Below, in pieces: positions 24,245 through 33,700 of a stretch of DNA of 64,000 bases. The position numbers were made by a program, and so were the translations under genes. Every line of letters starts with the position of its first letter. The stretch's first letter is position 1. Location of the stretch: positions 124,001 to 188,000 of the forward strand of contig JAKFUU010000012.1 of the NCBI GenBank assembly GCA_021732525.1, in the 5' to 3' direction. Under the pieces are notes generated by a model. That model did no database searches, was not told the origin of the DNA, and saw only the letters and a list, made by a program, of their open reading frames with translations. This DNA comes from Sphingomonadaceae bacterium (GTDB lineage: Bacteria > Pseudomonadota > Alphaproteobacteria > Sphingomonadales > Sphingomonadaceae).

Positions 24245-26440
24245 ATGAGGTTTAACTTTTTGAAATATAGCCTCCTATTCCTCCCCTTCATTGCATGGGT
24301 AACACCGGCGTGGGCGCGGCAGGAGTGCGATACCACATGCCAAGAGATATTGGATTATGAGACAAATCAGTTAGGCATCGGTCCGCCTCGTGAAGAAGCC
24401 GAACAGGTCGTTATTGGCGATCCAGCTCCTTTGTCTAATGGCAGAAATCTGATCGCCGTTTATCCTTTAGACATCTCGATAATCGTTGTCGGTAAATTAG
24501 CCGATGCCGCTTCCGAAAAAACCGAAGCCACAAGCTCGCTGGAAATAAGCGCGGGACAGCGCCTTGAAAACAGCCTCCGCTTCATCCCCGGCCTTGGGCA
24601 ATTTCGCCGCAGCGATGCGCGTAGCGCCAACCCAACCAGCCAAGGCGTCACCCTGCGCGGGCTGGGCGGCAATGCGTCTTCGCGCGCGCTGCTCACGCTC
24701 GATGGCGTGCCTCAGGCGGATCCTTTTGGCGGCTGGGTGGCTTGGCCGGGCTATGACGCGCTCAATCTCGCCAGCGTGCGGGTGCGGCGCGGCGGCGGGC
24801 AGCCATCGGCGGGGCCGGGGGCGATTGCGGGAATCATCGAGCTGGATAGTTTGCAGCACCCCGGTGTTTACAATGCCAGCGCCGCCTATGGCAGCCGCGA
24901 CAGTTTGGATGCCAAGGCCAGCGGGATAATCGGACTGGGCCAAGGCCATGTCTCGCTATCGGGCAGCTACGCGCGCGGCGATGGTTTTACGCCGATCCGC
25001 GAGGGTCAGCGCGGCGCGGTGGACCGCGCTGCACCCTATGAACAGGCGGGCATTGCCTTGCGCGCAGCCGTGCCGTTATCCGCCGACACCGAACTGCAAT
25101 TTAGCGGGCGGGCCTTTACCGACGAACGCGACCGGGGATTTGATTTTTCAGACAATCAAAATAGCGGTGTCGATGCTTCTTTGCGGGCCGTGGACCGCGA
25201 CGGCGATTGGCAATATTCCGCGCTGGGCTATGTGCAATTGCGCGAATTTGCGACGCGCTTTGGCAGTATATCGGCGGATCGCAGTATGGTCACCCCGGTG
25301 CTCGATCAATTTGCCACGCCCTCAACCGGGCTTGGCGCGCGGTTCGAATTGCGCCCGCCGGTCGGCGACAAGGCCGAATTGCGCATCGGCGCGGATTGGC
25401 GGCGCACGGTGGGCGAGACGCAAGAGGATTTTTTCTTCACCGGATTGATCGCGGGTCGAAATCGCAACGCCGGCGGAAAAACCGATAGCTATGGCGGTTT
25501 TGCCGAATTGACGGTGCAACCATCGCCCGCGGTGACGCTAACGGCGGGCGGGCGGCTCGACGGATGGCGGATTGCGCAGGGTTTTCGCACCGAAATTAAC
25601 CTGCCGAGCGGTTCCACCCGCAGCGACGATCGCTTTACGGATCGTTCGGGCACCGAATGGACTGGGCGGTTGGCAGCCGCCTTTGATGTGGACGATGCCG
25701 TTAAGCTGCGCGGTGCGGCCTATAGCGGCTGGCGCTTGCCAACGTTGAATGAGCTTTACCGGCCTTTTCGGGTGGGCGCGGATGCCACGGCAGCCAATGA
25801 GCTGCTCGCACCGGAGCGGGTGAGAGGCGCGGAGGTTGGCGCGGAATATGACGATGGCGATTTCACCCTATCCATAACCGGATTTGTGAACCGGCTAGAT
25901 GATGCCATCGCCAACGTCACGCTGACGCGCGGCCCCGGAAATTTTCCCGGTGTGGGTTTTGTTGCCGCCGCCGGAACTTTCAGCCAGCGGCAAAATCTGG
26001 AAGCGATTGTCAGCAAAGGTGTGGAAGCGGACGCGCAGTTCCGCGTCGGTGATCTCAATCTGCGCGCGGGCTATGCCTATGTCGCTGCCAAGCAGCGGGC
26101 ATTGGGCAGCGCCGCGGCGCTCGCGGGTTTGCGCCCAGCGCAGGTGCCGCGGCATTTTGCCAGTGCGGGCGGCGCATATGATGCGGGCAAGCTGAAATTA
26201 TCCGCCGATCTGCGTTATGTGGGTGCGCAATTTGAAGATGATGTCAACAGCCAGCGATTGGAGGATGTCTTCACGTTGGACGCGGCTGCATCTTATCGGC
26301 TGCGGGGCGGCTTGCGGGTTGAGCTGCGCGGCGAAAATCTGTTTGACGCCGAGGTGCAAGCCGCGATCAGCAGCAGCGGCGTGGTGGAACGGGGAACGCC
26401 GCGCACGATATGGCTTGGCCTTTCGGTGAATTTCGAATAA
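24245..26440 (+). CDS. TonB-dependent outer-membrane receptor (substrate unknown)
   Basis: About 731 residues. Signal peptide MRFNFLKYSLLFLPFIAW (in-frame ATG 24230 would add five residues; neither start has a good Shine-Dalgarno). The plug domain includes SLRFIPGLGQFRRSDARS, GVTLRGLGGNASSRALLTLD and VRVRRGGGQPSAGPGAIAGI (about 95-190). The rest is a beta-barrel, with the receptor signature around WRLPTLNELYRPFRVGADA. The mature N-terminus carries two Cys (QECDTTCQEI) and a 60-residue extension before the plug. The ligand cannot be inferred from neighbours; downstream is tyrosine catabolism. Confidence 0.88.
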   Translation: MRFNFLKYSLLFLPFIAWVTPAWARQECDTTCQEILDYETNQLGIGPPREEAEQVVIGDPAPLSNGRNLIAVYPLDISIIVVGKLADAASEKTEATSSLEISAGQRLENSLRFIPGLGQFRRSDARSANPTSQGVTLRGLGGNASSRALLTLDGVPQADPFGGWVAWPGYDALNLASVRVRRGGGQPSAGPGAIAGIIELDSLQHPGVYNASAAYGSRDSLDAKASGIIGLGQGHVSLSGSYARGDGFTPIREGQRGAVDRAAPYEQAGIALRAAVPLSADTELQFSGRAFTDERDRGFDFSDNQNSGVDASLRAVDRDGDWQYSALGYVQLREFATRFGSISADRSMVTPVLDQFATPSTGLGARFELRPPVGDKAELRIGADWRRTVGETQEDFFFTGLIAGRNRNAGGKTDSYGGFAELTVQPSPAVTLTAGGRLDGWRIAQGFRTEINLPSGSTRSDDRFTDRSGTEWTGRLAAAFDVDDAVKLRGAAYSGWRLPTLNELYRPFRVGADATAANELLAPERVRGAEVGAEYDDGDFTLSITGFVNRLDDAIANVTLTRGPGNFPGVGFVAAAGTFSQRQNLEAIVSKGVEADAQFRVGDLNLRAGYAYVAAKQRALGSAAALAGLRPAQVPRHFASAGGAYDAGKLKLSADLRYVGAQFEDDVNSQRLEDVFTLDAAASYRLRGGLRVELRGENLFDAEVQAAISSSGVVERGTPRTIWLGLSVNFE

Positions 26441-26524
26441 TTCGGGAATTATATCGCCATCCAAGCCGATCCCTGCCGATAGCAACCGGATCGCGGGTAG
26501 ATGTCGCTTATTTCGGAGGATCAA

Positions 26525-27622
26525 ATGACGGATCTATATGAAAACCCGATCGGCCTAGACGGGTTCGAATTTATCGAATTTTGCGCGCCCGAAAAAGGCC
26601 TGCTCGAACCCGTATTTGCTGCGATGGGCTTCACCCATATTGCGCATCACCGCTCCAAAGATGTTGACCTTTGGCGGCAGGGTGAAATCAACCTGATCGC
26701 CAATTATGAACCGCGCAGTCACGCGGCGTATTTTGGTGCAGAACATGGGCCCTCGGCCTGCGGCATGGCCTTTCGCGTGAAGGATGCCGCAAAGGCTTAC
26801 CAAGAGGCCATTGCACGCGGCGCAGAGCCGGTGGAGGCCAAAACCGGCGTGATGGAACTGCGCATTCCCGCCATTCGCGGCATTGGCGGCGCGCTGATTT
26901 ATCTGGTCGATCGCTATGCGACTTTGGATAGCCCGAACGCGCTGTCGATTTATGATATTGATTTTGCCTATCTGCCCGGTGTGGATCGCCATCCGGCGGG
27001 CGCAGGCTTTCGGCTGATCGATCATTTGACGCATAATGTCTATGGCGGCCGGATGGATTATTGGGCGGCTTTTTATGAGCGGATCTTCAATTTCCGTGAG
27101 ATTCGCTATTTCGATATTAAGGGCGAATATACCGGCCTTACCAGCCGGGCGATGACCGCACCCGACGGCAAAATCCGCATTCCGCTGAATGAAGAGGGTA
27201 AGGCAGGCGGCGGCCAGATTGAGGAATTTCTGCGCGCTTATAATGGCGAGGGGATTCAGCATATCGCCTTTATCTGCGACGACCTGATTGCTTGTTGGGA
27301 CCGGCTGAAGGCGCTGGGCACGCCCTTTATGAGCGCGCCGCCCGCGACCTATTATGCGATGCTTGATGAACGGCTTCCGGGGCACGGTGAACCGGCGGCG
27401 GAATTGCAAAAACGCGGCATATTGCTCGATGGATCGACCGAAAATGGCGATCCGCGATTGCTGCTGCAAATCTTCTCCGAAACGCAGGTTGGCCCGGTTT
27501 TCTTTGAATTCATCCAGCGCAAAAAAGACGAAGGTTTTGGCGAGGGCAATTTCAAGGCCTTGTTCGAAAGTATCGAGCGCGATCAAATCGCCCGCGGCAC
27601 TTTGGAAGTGGAGCCGGTATAA
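26525..27622 (+). CDS. hppD: 4-Hydroxyphenylpyruvate dioxygenase
   Basis: 365 residues. Fe(II) enzyme converting 4-hydroxyphenylpyruvate to homogentisate in tyrosine degradation. The three iron ligands are visible: H167 in [13 protein letters not shown]246 in [11 protein letters not shown] and E328 in [15 protein letters not shown] at 26515-26519 ends 5 bases before ATG 26525, which decides this start over ATG 26501. The stop overlaps the next start by one base. Confidence 0.95.
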   Translation: MTDLYENPIGLDGFEFIEFCAPEKGLLEPVFAAMGFTHIAHHRSKDVDLWRQGEINLIANYEPRSHAAYFGAEHGPSACGMAFRVKDAAKAYQEAIARGAEPVEAKTGVMELRIPAIRGIGGALIYLVDRYATLDSPNALSIYDIDFAYLPGVDRHPAGAGFRLIDHLTHNVYGGRMDYWAAFYERIFNFREIRYFDIKGEYTGLTSRAMTAPDGKIRIPLNEEGKAGGGQIEEFLRAYNGEGIQHIAFICDDLIACWDRLKALGTPFMSAPPATYYAMLDERLPGHGEPAAELQKRGILLDGSTENGDPRLLLQIFSETQVGPVFFEFIQRKKDEGFGEGNFKALFESIERDQIARGTLEVEPV

Positions 27623-28170
27623 TGGCCGCCGCTCATCTGCCCTTTTCGCTCGCCCGCATCCATCATGTTGCCTATCGCTGCAAAGACGCGAAGGTAACCG
27701 CCGATTGGTACCGGGATAATTTGGGGATGACATTTACGACGGCCTTTAGCGAGGATCATGTGCCTTCCACCGGCGCTTATGATCCCTATATGCACATCTT
27801 CCTCGATTGCGGCGGCGGCAATGTCATCGCCTTTTTCGAATTGCCGCAACAGCCCGAAATGGGCCGCGATCTCAACACACCCGAATGGGTGCAGCATATC
27901 GCCTTTGAGGTTGCGGATTACGATAGCTTGCTGGCCGCAAAGGCGCATCTGGAGAAGCAGGGGGTTGACGTGCTTGGCCCGACTTTCCACGGCATTTTCA
28001 AATCGATCTATTTTTTCGATCCCAACGGGCATCGGTTGGAACTCGCCTGTAACATCGGCAGCGCGGAGCAATATGCGGAACTGGCCCGCGTCGCGCCGAT
28101 GATGCTGGAGGAATGGAGCAAAACCAAAAAGGCACCGCGCCACGCCGAATGGCTGCACGCGCCGGAATAG
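27622..28170 (+). CDS. VOC family (glyoxalase/extradiol dioxygenase-like) protein
   Basis: 182 residues with a paired beta-alpha-beta-beta-beta architecture: RIHHVAYRCKDAKVTADWYRDNLG (about 12-35) and WVQHIAFEVADYDSLLAAK, ending SIYFFDPNGHRLELACN. Putative metal ligands are His in HHVAYR, His in QHIAFE and Glu in HRLELA. Coupled to hppD (TAATG), so probably involved in aromatic catabolism, but the reaction is unknown. It is not homogentisate 1,2-dioxygenase, which is a larger cupin-type enzyme. Confidence 0.85.
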   Translation: MAAAHLPFSLARIHHVAYRCKDAKVTADWYRDNLGMTFTTAFSEDHVPSTGAYDPYMHIFLDCGGGNVIAFFELPQQPEMGRDLNTPEWVQHIAFEVADYDSLLAAKAHLEKQGVDVLGPTFHGIFKSIYFFDPNGHRLELACNIGSAEQYAELARVAPMMLEEWSKTKKAPRHAEWLHAPE

Positions 28171-28172
28171 GG

Positions 28173-29138
28173 TTATTTGCTTTCGGTGGCCGCCTTTGCT
28201 GGCTTGGCCGCATTTTCGGCAAAGGCTTCGCTCTCAATAGCAGGTTTACCAACTTTTTTCGTCGCCTCAGCGGGCACGGCTTTCTCCAGCTCGGCGAGCC
28301 ATAAATTGCTGTTTGCTCCGATGGAAACCTGTGGCTCCGATGGTTCAAGATTGAAGCTTTTTTCCCAACTATTAATCAAGGCCGCGGCGTCGCTTGCGAC
28401 ATTGGCCAACGGTTTGGGCGTACGCAGTCCATGGTTGACCAGCGCATCACCGAAAAAGGTCCAGTCATTGCCGGGCGTGCATCCAAAGGATGTTCGGATT
28501 GGTGATGCCGCAGTAATAACGATGCTGTCGGCGCTGGCCACAAAAGGCACGAACTCGCCCGAATAGCATGCCGATATCATCACCAATCGCCGTTTAATCC
28601 CAAGATCGTTTAAGATCTGCCCCAACCGCCGCGGCGCGATCATCCCGAACCCCTGCCGCCCATCTTGATAGACTATACCGATTTTGCGGCTGCCGTGGCT
28701 GGTGGTGTATAAAATCAGCACATCTTCGGACAGGTCCATTTTTGCCGCCAGCGCGGCGAGCGCGATGTTGATATTCGTTGGCGATCCTTGCGCTGCGCCA
28801 TTTTGCGAAGCCGCCGCCAGCCATATCGTTCGGCCATCGGCATTGTATCGCCGGGTCAATACGCGCGCAGTTTCTTGCGATTCGCTTTGGAAGACTGGAT
28901 CGGCATCCAAACCGGCAACCAGGATATAGGCATCGACTTTGCCGGGGGTTTGCGGCTTTATCGCCGTAATAGCCTTGCTGAGCCGTTGATGCTGATCCAG
29001 ATACCACCCCGCCTCTCGCCCCCGTTCGCTGGTCACGCCCTTATCGGCGGCGATAATGTCTTCGGTGGATTGCGCCTGCACCGATGGTCCAAGCAACAGG
29101 GCCAAATAGGATAATATTCTGAATAACCAATATTGCAT
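28173..29138 (-). CDS. Legumain-like peptidase (family C13, clan CD)
   Basis: 321 residues. A hydrophobic N-terminal signal segment (MQYWLFRILSYLALLLGPS) points to export. The catalytic dyad is visible: His 148 in YTTSHGSRKIG and Cys 191 in MISACYSGEFVP, the order and spacing of C13/caspase-like enzymes. The tail is Ala/Lys-rich and probably disordered. Bacterial C13 peptidases are poorly understood; substrate unknown. AGGA 6 bases before ATG 29138 decides the start over the longer ATG 29189. It sits antisense between VOC (2-base gap) and the FAH gene. Confidence 0.82.
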   Translation of the reverse strand: MQYWLFRILSYLALLLGPSVQAQSTEDIIAADKGVTSERGREAGWYLDQHQRLSKAITAIKPQTPGKVDAYILVAGLDADPVFQSESQETARVLTRRYNADGRTIWLAAASQNGAAQGSPTNINIALAALAAKMDLSEDVLILYTTSHGSRKIGIVYQDGRQGFGMIAPRRLGQILNDLGIKRRLVMISACYSGEFVPFVASADSIVITAASPIRTSFGCTPGNDWTFFGDALVNHGLRTPKPLANVASDAAALINSWEKSFNLEPSEPQVSIGANSNLWLAELEKAVPAEATKKVGKPAIESEAFAENAAKPAKAATESK

Positions 29139-29260
29139 GCAAAATCCTAATAATATCCCCGCCGCCAGCCACCATTTTCGCCGCAGCAAGTCAAGCCCCG
29201 TTGCTACTCTATTGAAATGGGACCATAATCGGGGTGAGCAACAGCCGAGGGGGATATATT

Positions 29261-30280
29261 ATGAAATTGGCATCGCTGAAATTGGACCGAAAATCGGGTC
29301 GCGACGGTAAATTGGTGGTCGTTTCGGACGATCTGGCCTGGTATGCGGATGCGGCGCATATTGCGCCGACATTGCAAGCCGCGCTGGACGATTGGGATCG
29401 GGCCCAGCCTGGCTTGGCGTTGCTCGCTACCGATTTGGCGCATGATGCGATCCCAAAGGCGCGTTTTCATGAGCGCGAAGCCGCTGCGCCGCTGCCGCGT
29501 GCTTACCAATGGGCCGACGGATCGGCCTATGTCAATCATGTCGCTTTGGTTCGCCAAGCGCGCGGTGCCGAATTGCCCGACAGTTTTTGGCATGATCCGT
29601 TGATGTATCAAGGCGGATCGGATGAATTTTTGGGCCCGCGCGATGATATCCCGCTCGCTGATGAAGCATGGGGATGCGATCTGGAAGCCGAAGTCGTGGT
29701 GGTAACAGGCGACGTGCCGAAAGGCGTAACGCCGGCGGCCGCGCTGGATTATGTGCGGCTGGTCGGGCTGGTCAATGATGTGTCGCTGCGTAATTTGATC
29801 CCCGATGAGCTGGCCAAGGGTTTTGGCTTTGTTCAATCCAAACCCGCCAGCGCGCTGTCCCCGGTGTTTGTAACGCCGGATAGCTTGGGAGAATTTTGGC
29901 GCGGCGGAAAATTACACCGAACATTGATGGTTGATGTGAACGATGCGCCGTTTGGCCGGCCGGTGGCGTCGGATGATTGCACCTTCGGCTTTGGCGTGCT
30001 GATCGCGCATCTGGCCAAAACGCGCAATATTGGGGCCGGGTCGATCATCGGATCGGGAACGGTATCCAACCGTGATGCGGACGGCGGACCGGGCAAGCCG
30101 GTTGCAGATGGCGGGCGGGGCTATGCCTGTATCGCCGAAGTTCGAATGGTCGAGACAATACAGCAAGGCGCGCCCAAAACACCCTTTTTGAAACATGGCG
30201 ATATGGTGCGGATCGACGTGCGCGATAATGCGGGGCACAGTATTTTTGGCGCGATTGAACAAAAAATAGTCGCTGGCTGA
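29261..30280 (+). CDS. Fumarylacetoacetate hydrolase family protein
   Basis: 339 residues. The FAH domain shows HDPLMYQGGSDEFLGPRDDIPL, WGCDLEAEVVVVTGDV (metal ligands Glu/Asp), GLVNDVSLRNLIPDELAKGFGFVQSKPASALSP and IGSGTVSNRD. In the tyrosine pathway the enzyme cleaves fumarylacetoacetate to fumarate and acetoacetate, and the neighbouring hppD supports that role. GAGGGGG upstream supports ATG 29261 rather than 29234. Homogentisate dioxygenase and maleylacetoacetate isomerase genes are not in the window. Confidence 0.88.
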   Translation: MKLASLKLDRKSGRDGKLVVVSDDLAWYADAAHIAPTLQAALDDWDRAQPGLALLATDLAHDAIPKARFHEREAAAPLPRAYQWADGSAYVNHVALVRQARGAELPDSFWHDPLMYQGGSDEFLGPRDDIPLADEAWGCDLEAEVVVVTGDVPKGVTPAAALDYVRLVGLVNDVSLRNLIPDELAKGFGFVQSKPASALSPVFVTPDSLGEFWRGGKLHRTLMVDVNDAPFGRPVASDDCTFGFGVLIAHLAKTRNIGAGSIIGSGTVSNRDADGGPGKPVADGGRGYACIAEVRMVETIQQGAPKTPFLKHGDMVRIDVRDNAGHSIFGAIEQKIVAG

Positions 30281-30307
30281 CGCATGCGCAAAAAAGATGG
30301 CTTTACG

Positions 30308-30341
30308 AAAAAGGCGGCAGATTACTCTACCGCCTTTTTTC
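30308..30341. terminator. Bidirectional intrinsic terminator
   Basis: A 10-bp stem AAAAAGGCGG (30308-30317) / CCGCCTTTTT (30330-30339) with a 12-base loop, T-tracts in both directions. It lies between the convergent FAH gene and tadC. Confidence 0.85.
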
Positions 30342-30354
30342 GTGGTCACCTTCA

Positions 30355-31368
30355 TCATCGTTTTGAAAAAGCATCACCAATCGAACAGGCCGCCGGACCA
30401 AGGATAACGATAAACAATGTCGGCAAGATAAACAGAATAAGCGGGATGGTCATGATCGCCGGCAAGCGTGCGGCTTTTTCTTCGGCGCGCATCATCCGGT
30501 CATTCCGGAATTCGGCCGATAAAACACGCAAGGCAGACGCAAGCGGGGTGCCATATTTTTCCGTCTGGATCATCGTTGTAACGACCCCTCGAATAGCGTC
30601 CAAATCAACACGATAAGCCAAATTTTCAAATGCCATGCGCCGTTCGGTCAAAAAGCCCAGCTCAATAGCGGTCAGCGCAAATTCGTCGCCCAATTCGGGA
30701 TATCCGCGGCCCAGTTCCTTTGCCACACGGTTAAAGGCGGTATCAACGGTCAAACCGGCTTCGGCGCAGATAACCAGCAAATCTATGGCATCGGGCAAGC
30801 CCTTGCGGATCTCATCAGTGCGTTTAGTAACCAGATTGCCGACGTAAAGATCGGCGGCTTTATATCCCGCTATTGTTGCCGCGGCAAAGATAGCAAATTT
30901 CTTGATGGACGACCAATCGGCCAGCCCGCCAAACCCATAAAGCCATAACGCAACGCCTCCGCCGAAAATAATCGGCAAAACAAGACGGCTGAAGATAATG
31001 ACAACCGCCAGTTCCTTGCGGCGGATACCCGCCTGTGCCAGACGCTGTTGTGCGGCTTTTATCTGATCATCTTGTAGCACCCGCATAGTCGACAACCAGC
31101 TACGCATTCTATCGGTTGTGTCTGAATTACGGACCAGCTTGGCACGTTTTTTTGCGGTTGATGCGGTGATACCAACCTTTAGCTGTTCGCGGCGTTCATT
31201 CAGCGCTTTAACCCGCTTTGCCATTGGATCGCGCACTGTAACTGCGGCATAAATGGCGAGTAACACCGCGCCGCAAGCAACCGTAGCAAGCAAAGTGGCC
31301 ACATAGAATACATCAACGCCGAGCAATTCCGGCCGGGCGTTTGCGGAGATGGTCAGGAACATTATCAT
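30355..31368 (-). CDS. tadC: Tad secretion system inner-membrane protein TadC
   Basis: 337 residues. A type II secretion F-domain protein of the Tad (Flp pilus) machinery. Transmembrane segments at the N-terminus (about 18-38), middle (about 120-165) and C-terminus (about 300-325). The GspF-like segment LLVICAEAGLTVDTAFNRVAKELG (about 202-225) is characteristic. Last gene of the cpa operon, 9 bases after tadB; ends at the bidirectional terminator. Confidence 0.9.
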   Translation of the reverse strand: MIMFLTISANARPELLGVDVFYVATLLATVACGAVLLAIYAAVTVRDPMAKRVKALNERREQLKVGITASTAKKRAKLVRNSDTTDRMRSWLSTMRVLQDDQIKAAQQRLAQAGIRRKELAVVIIFSRLVLPIIFGGGVALWLYGFGGLADWSSIKKFAIFAAATIAGYKAADLYVGNLVTKRTDEIRKGLPDAIDLLVICAEAGLTVDTAFNRVAKELGRGYPELGDEFALTAIELGFLTERRMAFENLAYRVDLDAIRGVVTTMIQTEKYGTPLASALRVLSAEFRNDRMMRAEEKAARLPAIMTIPLILFILPTLFIVILGPAACSIGDAFSKR

Positions 31369-31377
31369 GAACTCCCC

Positions 31378-32346
31378 TTAAATTTCAAAGCTGACCATTT
31401 TGGCCATGATGAACACACCGGCACTCATCCAAACGATGCCGATTATGCCAGCGATGATCAGGCGCGGTTCGTAGAAAAATCCGCCAAGATATTCGGGGTT
31501 CACCGACCACACCATCCCAAAAACAAAGAAAGGCAGTGAACCAACAATATAGGCTGAGGCCTTGGATTCCGACGACATCGCCCGAATTTTCAGCTTCATT
31601 TGCGCACGTTTACGGAGCACATCAGCAAGATTGGCAAGCGTTTCGGCCAAGTTACCACCGGTCTCGCGTTGGATAGCCAAGGTGATTACGAAAAATTGAA
31701 ATTCTGCGGTTCCAAGGCGATCTGCCGTTTCTTGCAGTGCGTCTTCCATCGACTTACCAATTTTGATCTTTTCGGTAACCAGCTTAAATTCCTCGCCAAC
31801 TGGCCCTGGAATCTCTTTTGCTACAACATTCAAAGTTTCTCCAACCGGAAGCCCCGATTTCAGACCGCGCACCAACAATTCGATGGCGTCGGGAAAATTG
31901 GATGTAAACATGGTGATACGTTTTTTGATCAGATAGCCCGCGACAAAATGGGGCAGCGCCAAAGCGGCGAGTGATCCCAACGCGGCGCCTAGATAAACTG
32001 GCGCTCCGCGGACCACAAGAAGCATAGCAACCACCAAACCAACGCCTAACGATGCATATAAATATTGCTTTACACTCCATTGTTTGCCGGTTTGTGCAAG
32101 CCGCAGCCGCAGTTTATCCATACGACTTATCTGCTGCCCAGCGGCGAATACCAGCGGGCGCCGCGCGGCTACTGCCTTTTTCATCTGCGCTTCAACGCGG
32201 GCTTCGTCGGTATCTGAGTGACGAAGTTTGACAACGCTTAGCCGCCGCGAGCTTGCTTTTGCACTCGATGGGCCGACAAATGCAATCGCGAGCATGACGA
32301 GGCATAAAATCGTGCCCATCACAATGATTATGGTCTGAATGCTCAT
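31378..32346 (-). CDS. tadB: Tad secretion system inner-membrane protein TadB
   Basis: 322 residues. Paralogue of TadC, also GspF-like: FPDAIELLVRGLKSGLPVGETLNVVAKEI (about 149-177) and FFVITLAIQRETGGNLAETLANLADVLRKR. Membrane segments at about 5-23, 94-130 and at the C-terminus. With TadC it forms the platform on which the TadA ATPase acts, but no tadA lies between cpaE and this gene, only 73 non-coding bases. Confidence 0.9.
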   Translation of the reverse strand: MSIQTIIIVMGTILCLVMLAIAFVGPSSAKASSRRLSVVKLRHSDTDEARVEAQMKKAVAARRPLVFAAGQQISRMDKLRLRLAQTGKQWSVKQYLYASLGVGLVVAMLLVVRGAPVYLGAALGSLAALALPHFVAGYLIKKRITMFTSNFPDAIELLVRGLKSGLPVGETLNVVAKEIPGPVGEEFKLVTEKIKIGKSMEDALQETADRLGTAEFQFFVITLAIQRETGGNLAETLANLADVLRKRAQMKLKIRAMSSESKASAYIVGSLPFFVFGMVWSVNPEYLGGFFYEPRLIIAGIIGIVWMSAGVFIMAKMVSFEI

Positions 32347-32419
32347 AAATACTCGCTCTATAACGGTCTGGCGATTGCCCCAATTAAGTTGAAATCACCG
32401 GTTTAACTGGACATTGTCG

Positions 32420-33700
32420 TTATTGGGCTGGAGCCGGCTTTTTTGCTAACATGGCCTTTAAGCCGCCAAATACCGAACCCTTTGCTTTTTCTTTGCCACC
32501 TTTACCGATATTAACTAAATCGGCTTCTTCGGCGCTACCAGTAACAATATCTGCCAGCGTTGCGATTGCGACCGAAACCTTGCTAGCCCGTACCGCGGCG
32601 ACCACGGGTTGTCCCAACTTGGCGGCTTGTGCGGTTGCCTTGCTGTCAAACGGAATCAAGATATCAATTTTGCGTTCAATCGTTGTTTCAAAGTCTTTGC
32701 GGGCGATTTCCACGGCGTTTGCTTGCATTTTATTTACGACAATCAAAGGTTTGCATTGCGGTGCGTTGGATTTCATCCAAGCTAAGATACGAATGGCATC
32801 GCGCGCGCCGGCCAAAGTCAATTCGGTCACAACCACGATCACGTTTACATCCTGCATCAAATGCGGATAGGCGATCAACATATTGCGTGGCAGATCGATG
32901 ATGGTCGTTTCAAATGCCGCACGAAATTCTTCCTGAAGCTGGAAAAAAGCCGTTCCATCTGACATAATGGGGTTGCTCATGGCGGCTTCGGCCGACAAGA
33001 TTGATAATTTGTCATTGGCCTTGATCATCGCGCGTTCGATGAATAATCCATCGATACGGCTGGGATTATCGATGGCATCGGTTAACCCGCGACCTGGCTC
33101 CAAATCCATGGCCAATGCGCCTGTTCCAAAATGGACATCAAGGTCCAAAAACCCTGTTGGACGGCCGATCCGGTCGGAGAATATCCACGCGAGTGACGTG
33201 GCAATTGTTGACGCGCCAACACCGCCGCGCGTGCCGATTACGGCCGCCGAAATATGGGGGCGGTCGCCGCTATTTTCATCATGCTTAGGGGCGTGTAGGA
33301 TATTCTGCGCCTGTGCAATTGCATCGCGCATTGCATCGGGGCTAAGCGGTTTCAGCAGATAATCCTGCAGACCAGATAACAGCAAGTCGCGATACAATCG
33401 AACGTCGTTTACCTGCCCAACGGCGATCACAACTGTTCCGGGTTCGCATACTTCGGCGAGGGAGTTGATATCGTTGATTGGATCGCCCGATTCAGACAGA
33501 TCAACCAACAATATTTGCGGACTTGCCGACACCGATAGCGATTGGACGGCGTTACGCAATCCGCCCTTAAAGGCCTTTTCCTGACTCCACCCCATTTCGT
33601 CGCAAACGCTGCGAACGACATCAAGCGTCAAATCGTCGCAAACAAAGCCAATGAAAGGATCTTTTGTCCCGGCTGCTAAGGACTTAAACGGTGCATTCAT
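32420..33700 (-). CDS. cpaE: Pilus assembly/localisation protein CpaE (TadZ)
   Basis: 426 residues. An atypical receiver-like domain (about 15-130; VVIAVGQVNDVRLYRDLLLSGLQDYLLKPLSP) followed by a MinD/ParA-like ATPase with a deviant Walker A GTRGGVGAST (about 156-165) and LDLDVHFGTGAL (Walker A' Asp). TadZ/CpaE places the Tad machinery at the cell pole. A Shine-Dalgarno GGAG 7-9 bases upstream fits ATG 33700. Overlaps cpaD by four bases. Confidence 0.92.
   Translation of the reverse strand: MNAPFKSLAAGTKDPFIGFVCDDLTLDVVRSVCDEMGWSQEKAFKGGLRNAVQSLSVSASPQILLVDLSESGDPINDINSLAEVCEPGTVVIAVGQVNDVRLYRDLLLSGLQDYLLKPLSPDAMRDAIAQAQNILHAPKHDENSGDRPHISAAVIGTRGGVGASTIATSLAWIFSDRIGRPTGFLDLDVHFGTGALAMDLEPGRGLTDAIDNPSRIDGLFIERAMIKANDKLSILSAEAAMSNPIMSDGTAFFQLQEEFRAAFETTIIDLPRNMLIAYPHLMQDVNVIVVVTELTLAGARDAIRILAWMKSNAPQCKPLIVVNKMQANAVEIARKDFETTIERKIDILIPFDSKATAQAAKLGQPVVAAVRASKVSVAIATLADIVTGSAEEADLVNIGKGGKEKAKGSVFGGLKAMLAKKPAPAQ

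Noticed and set aside
26555-27733. Long minus-strand frame (392 codons) opposite hppD
   Set aside because: Antisense shadow of hppD and the start of the VOC gene; no recognisable motif.
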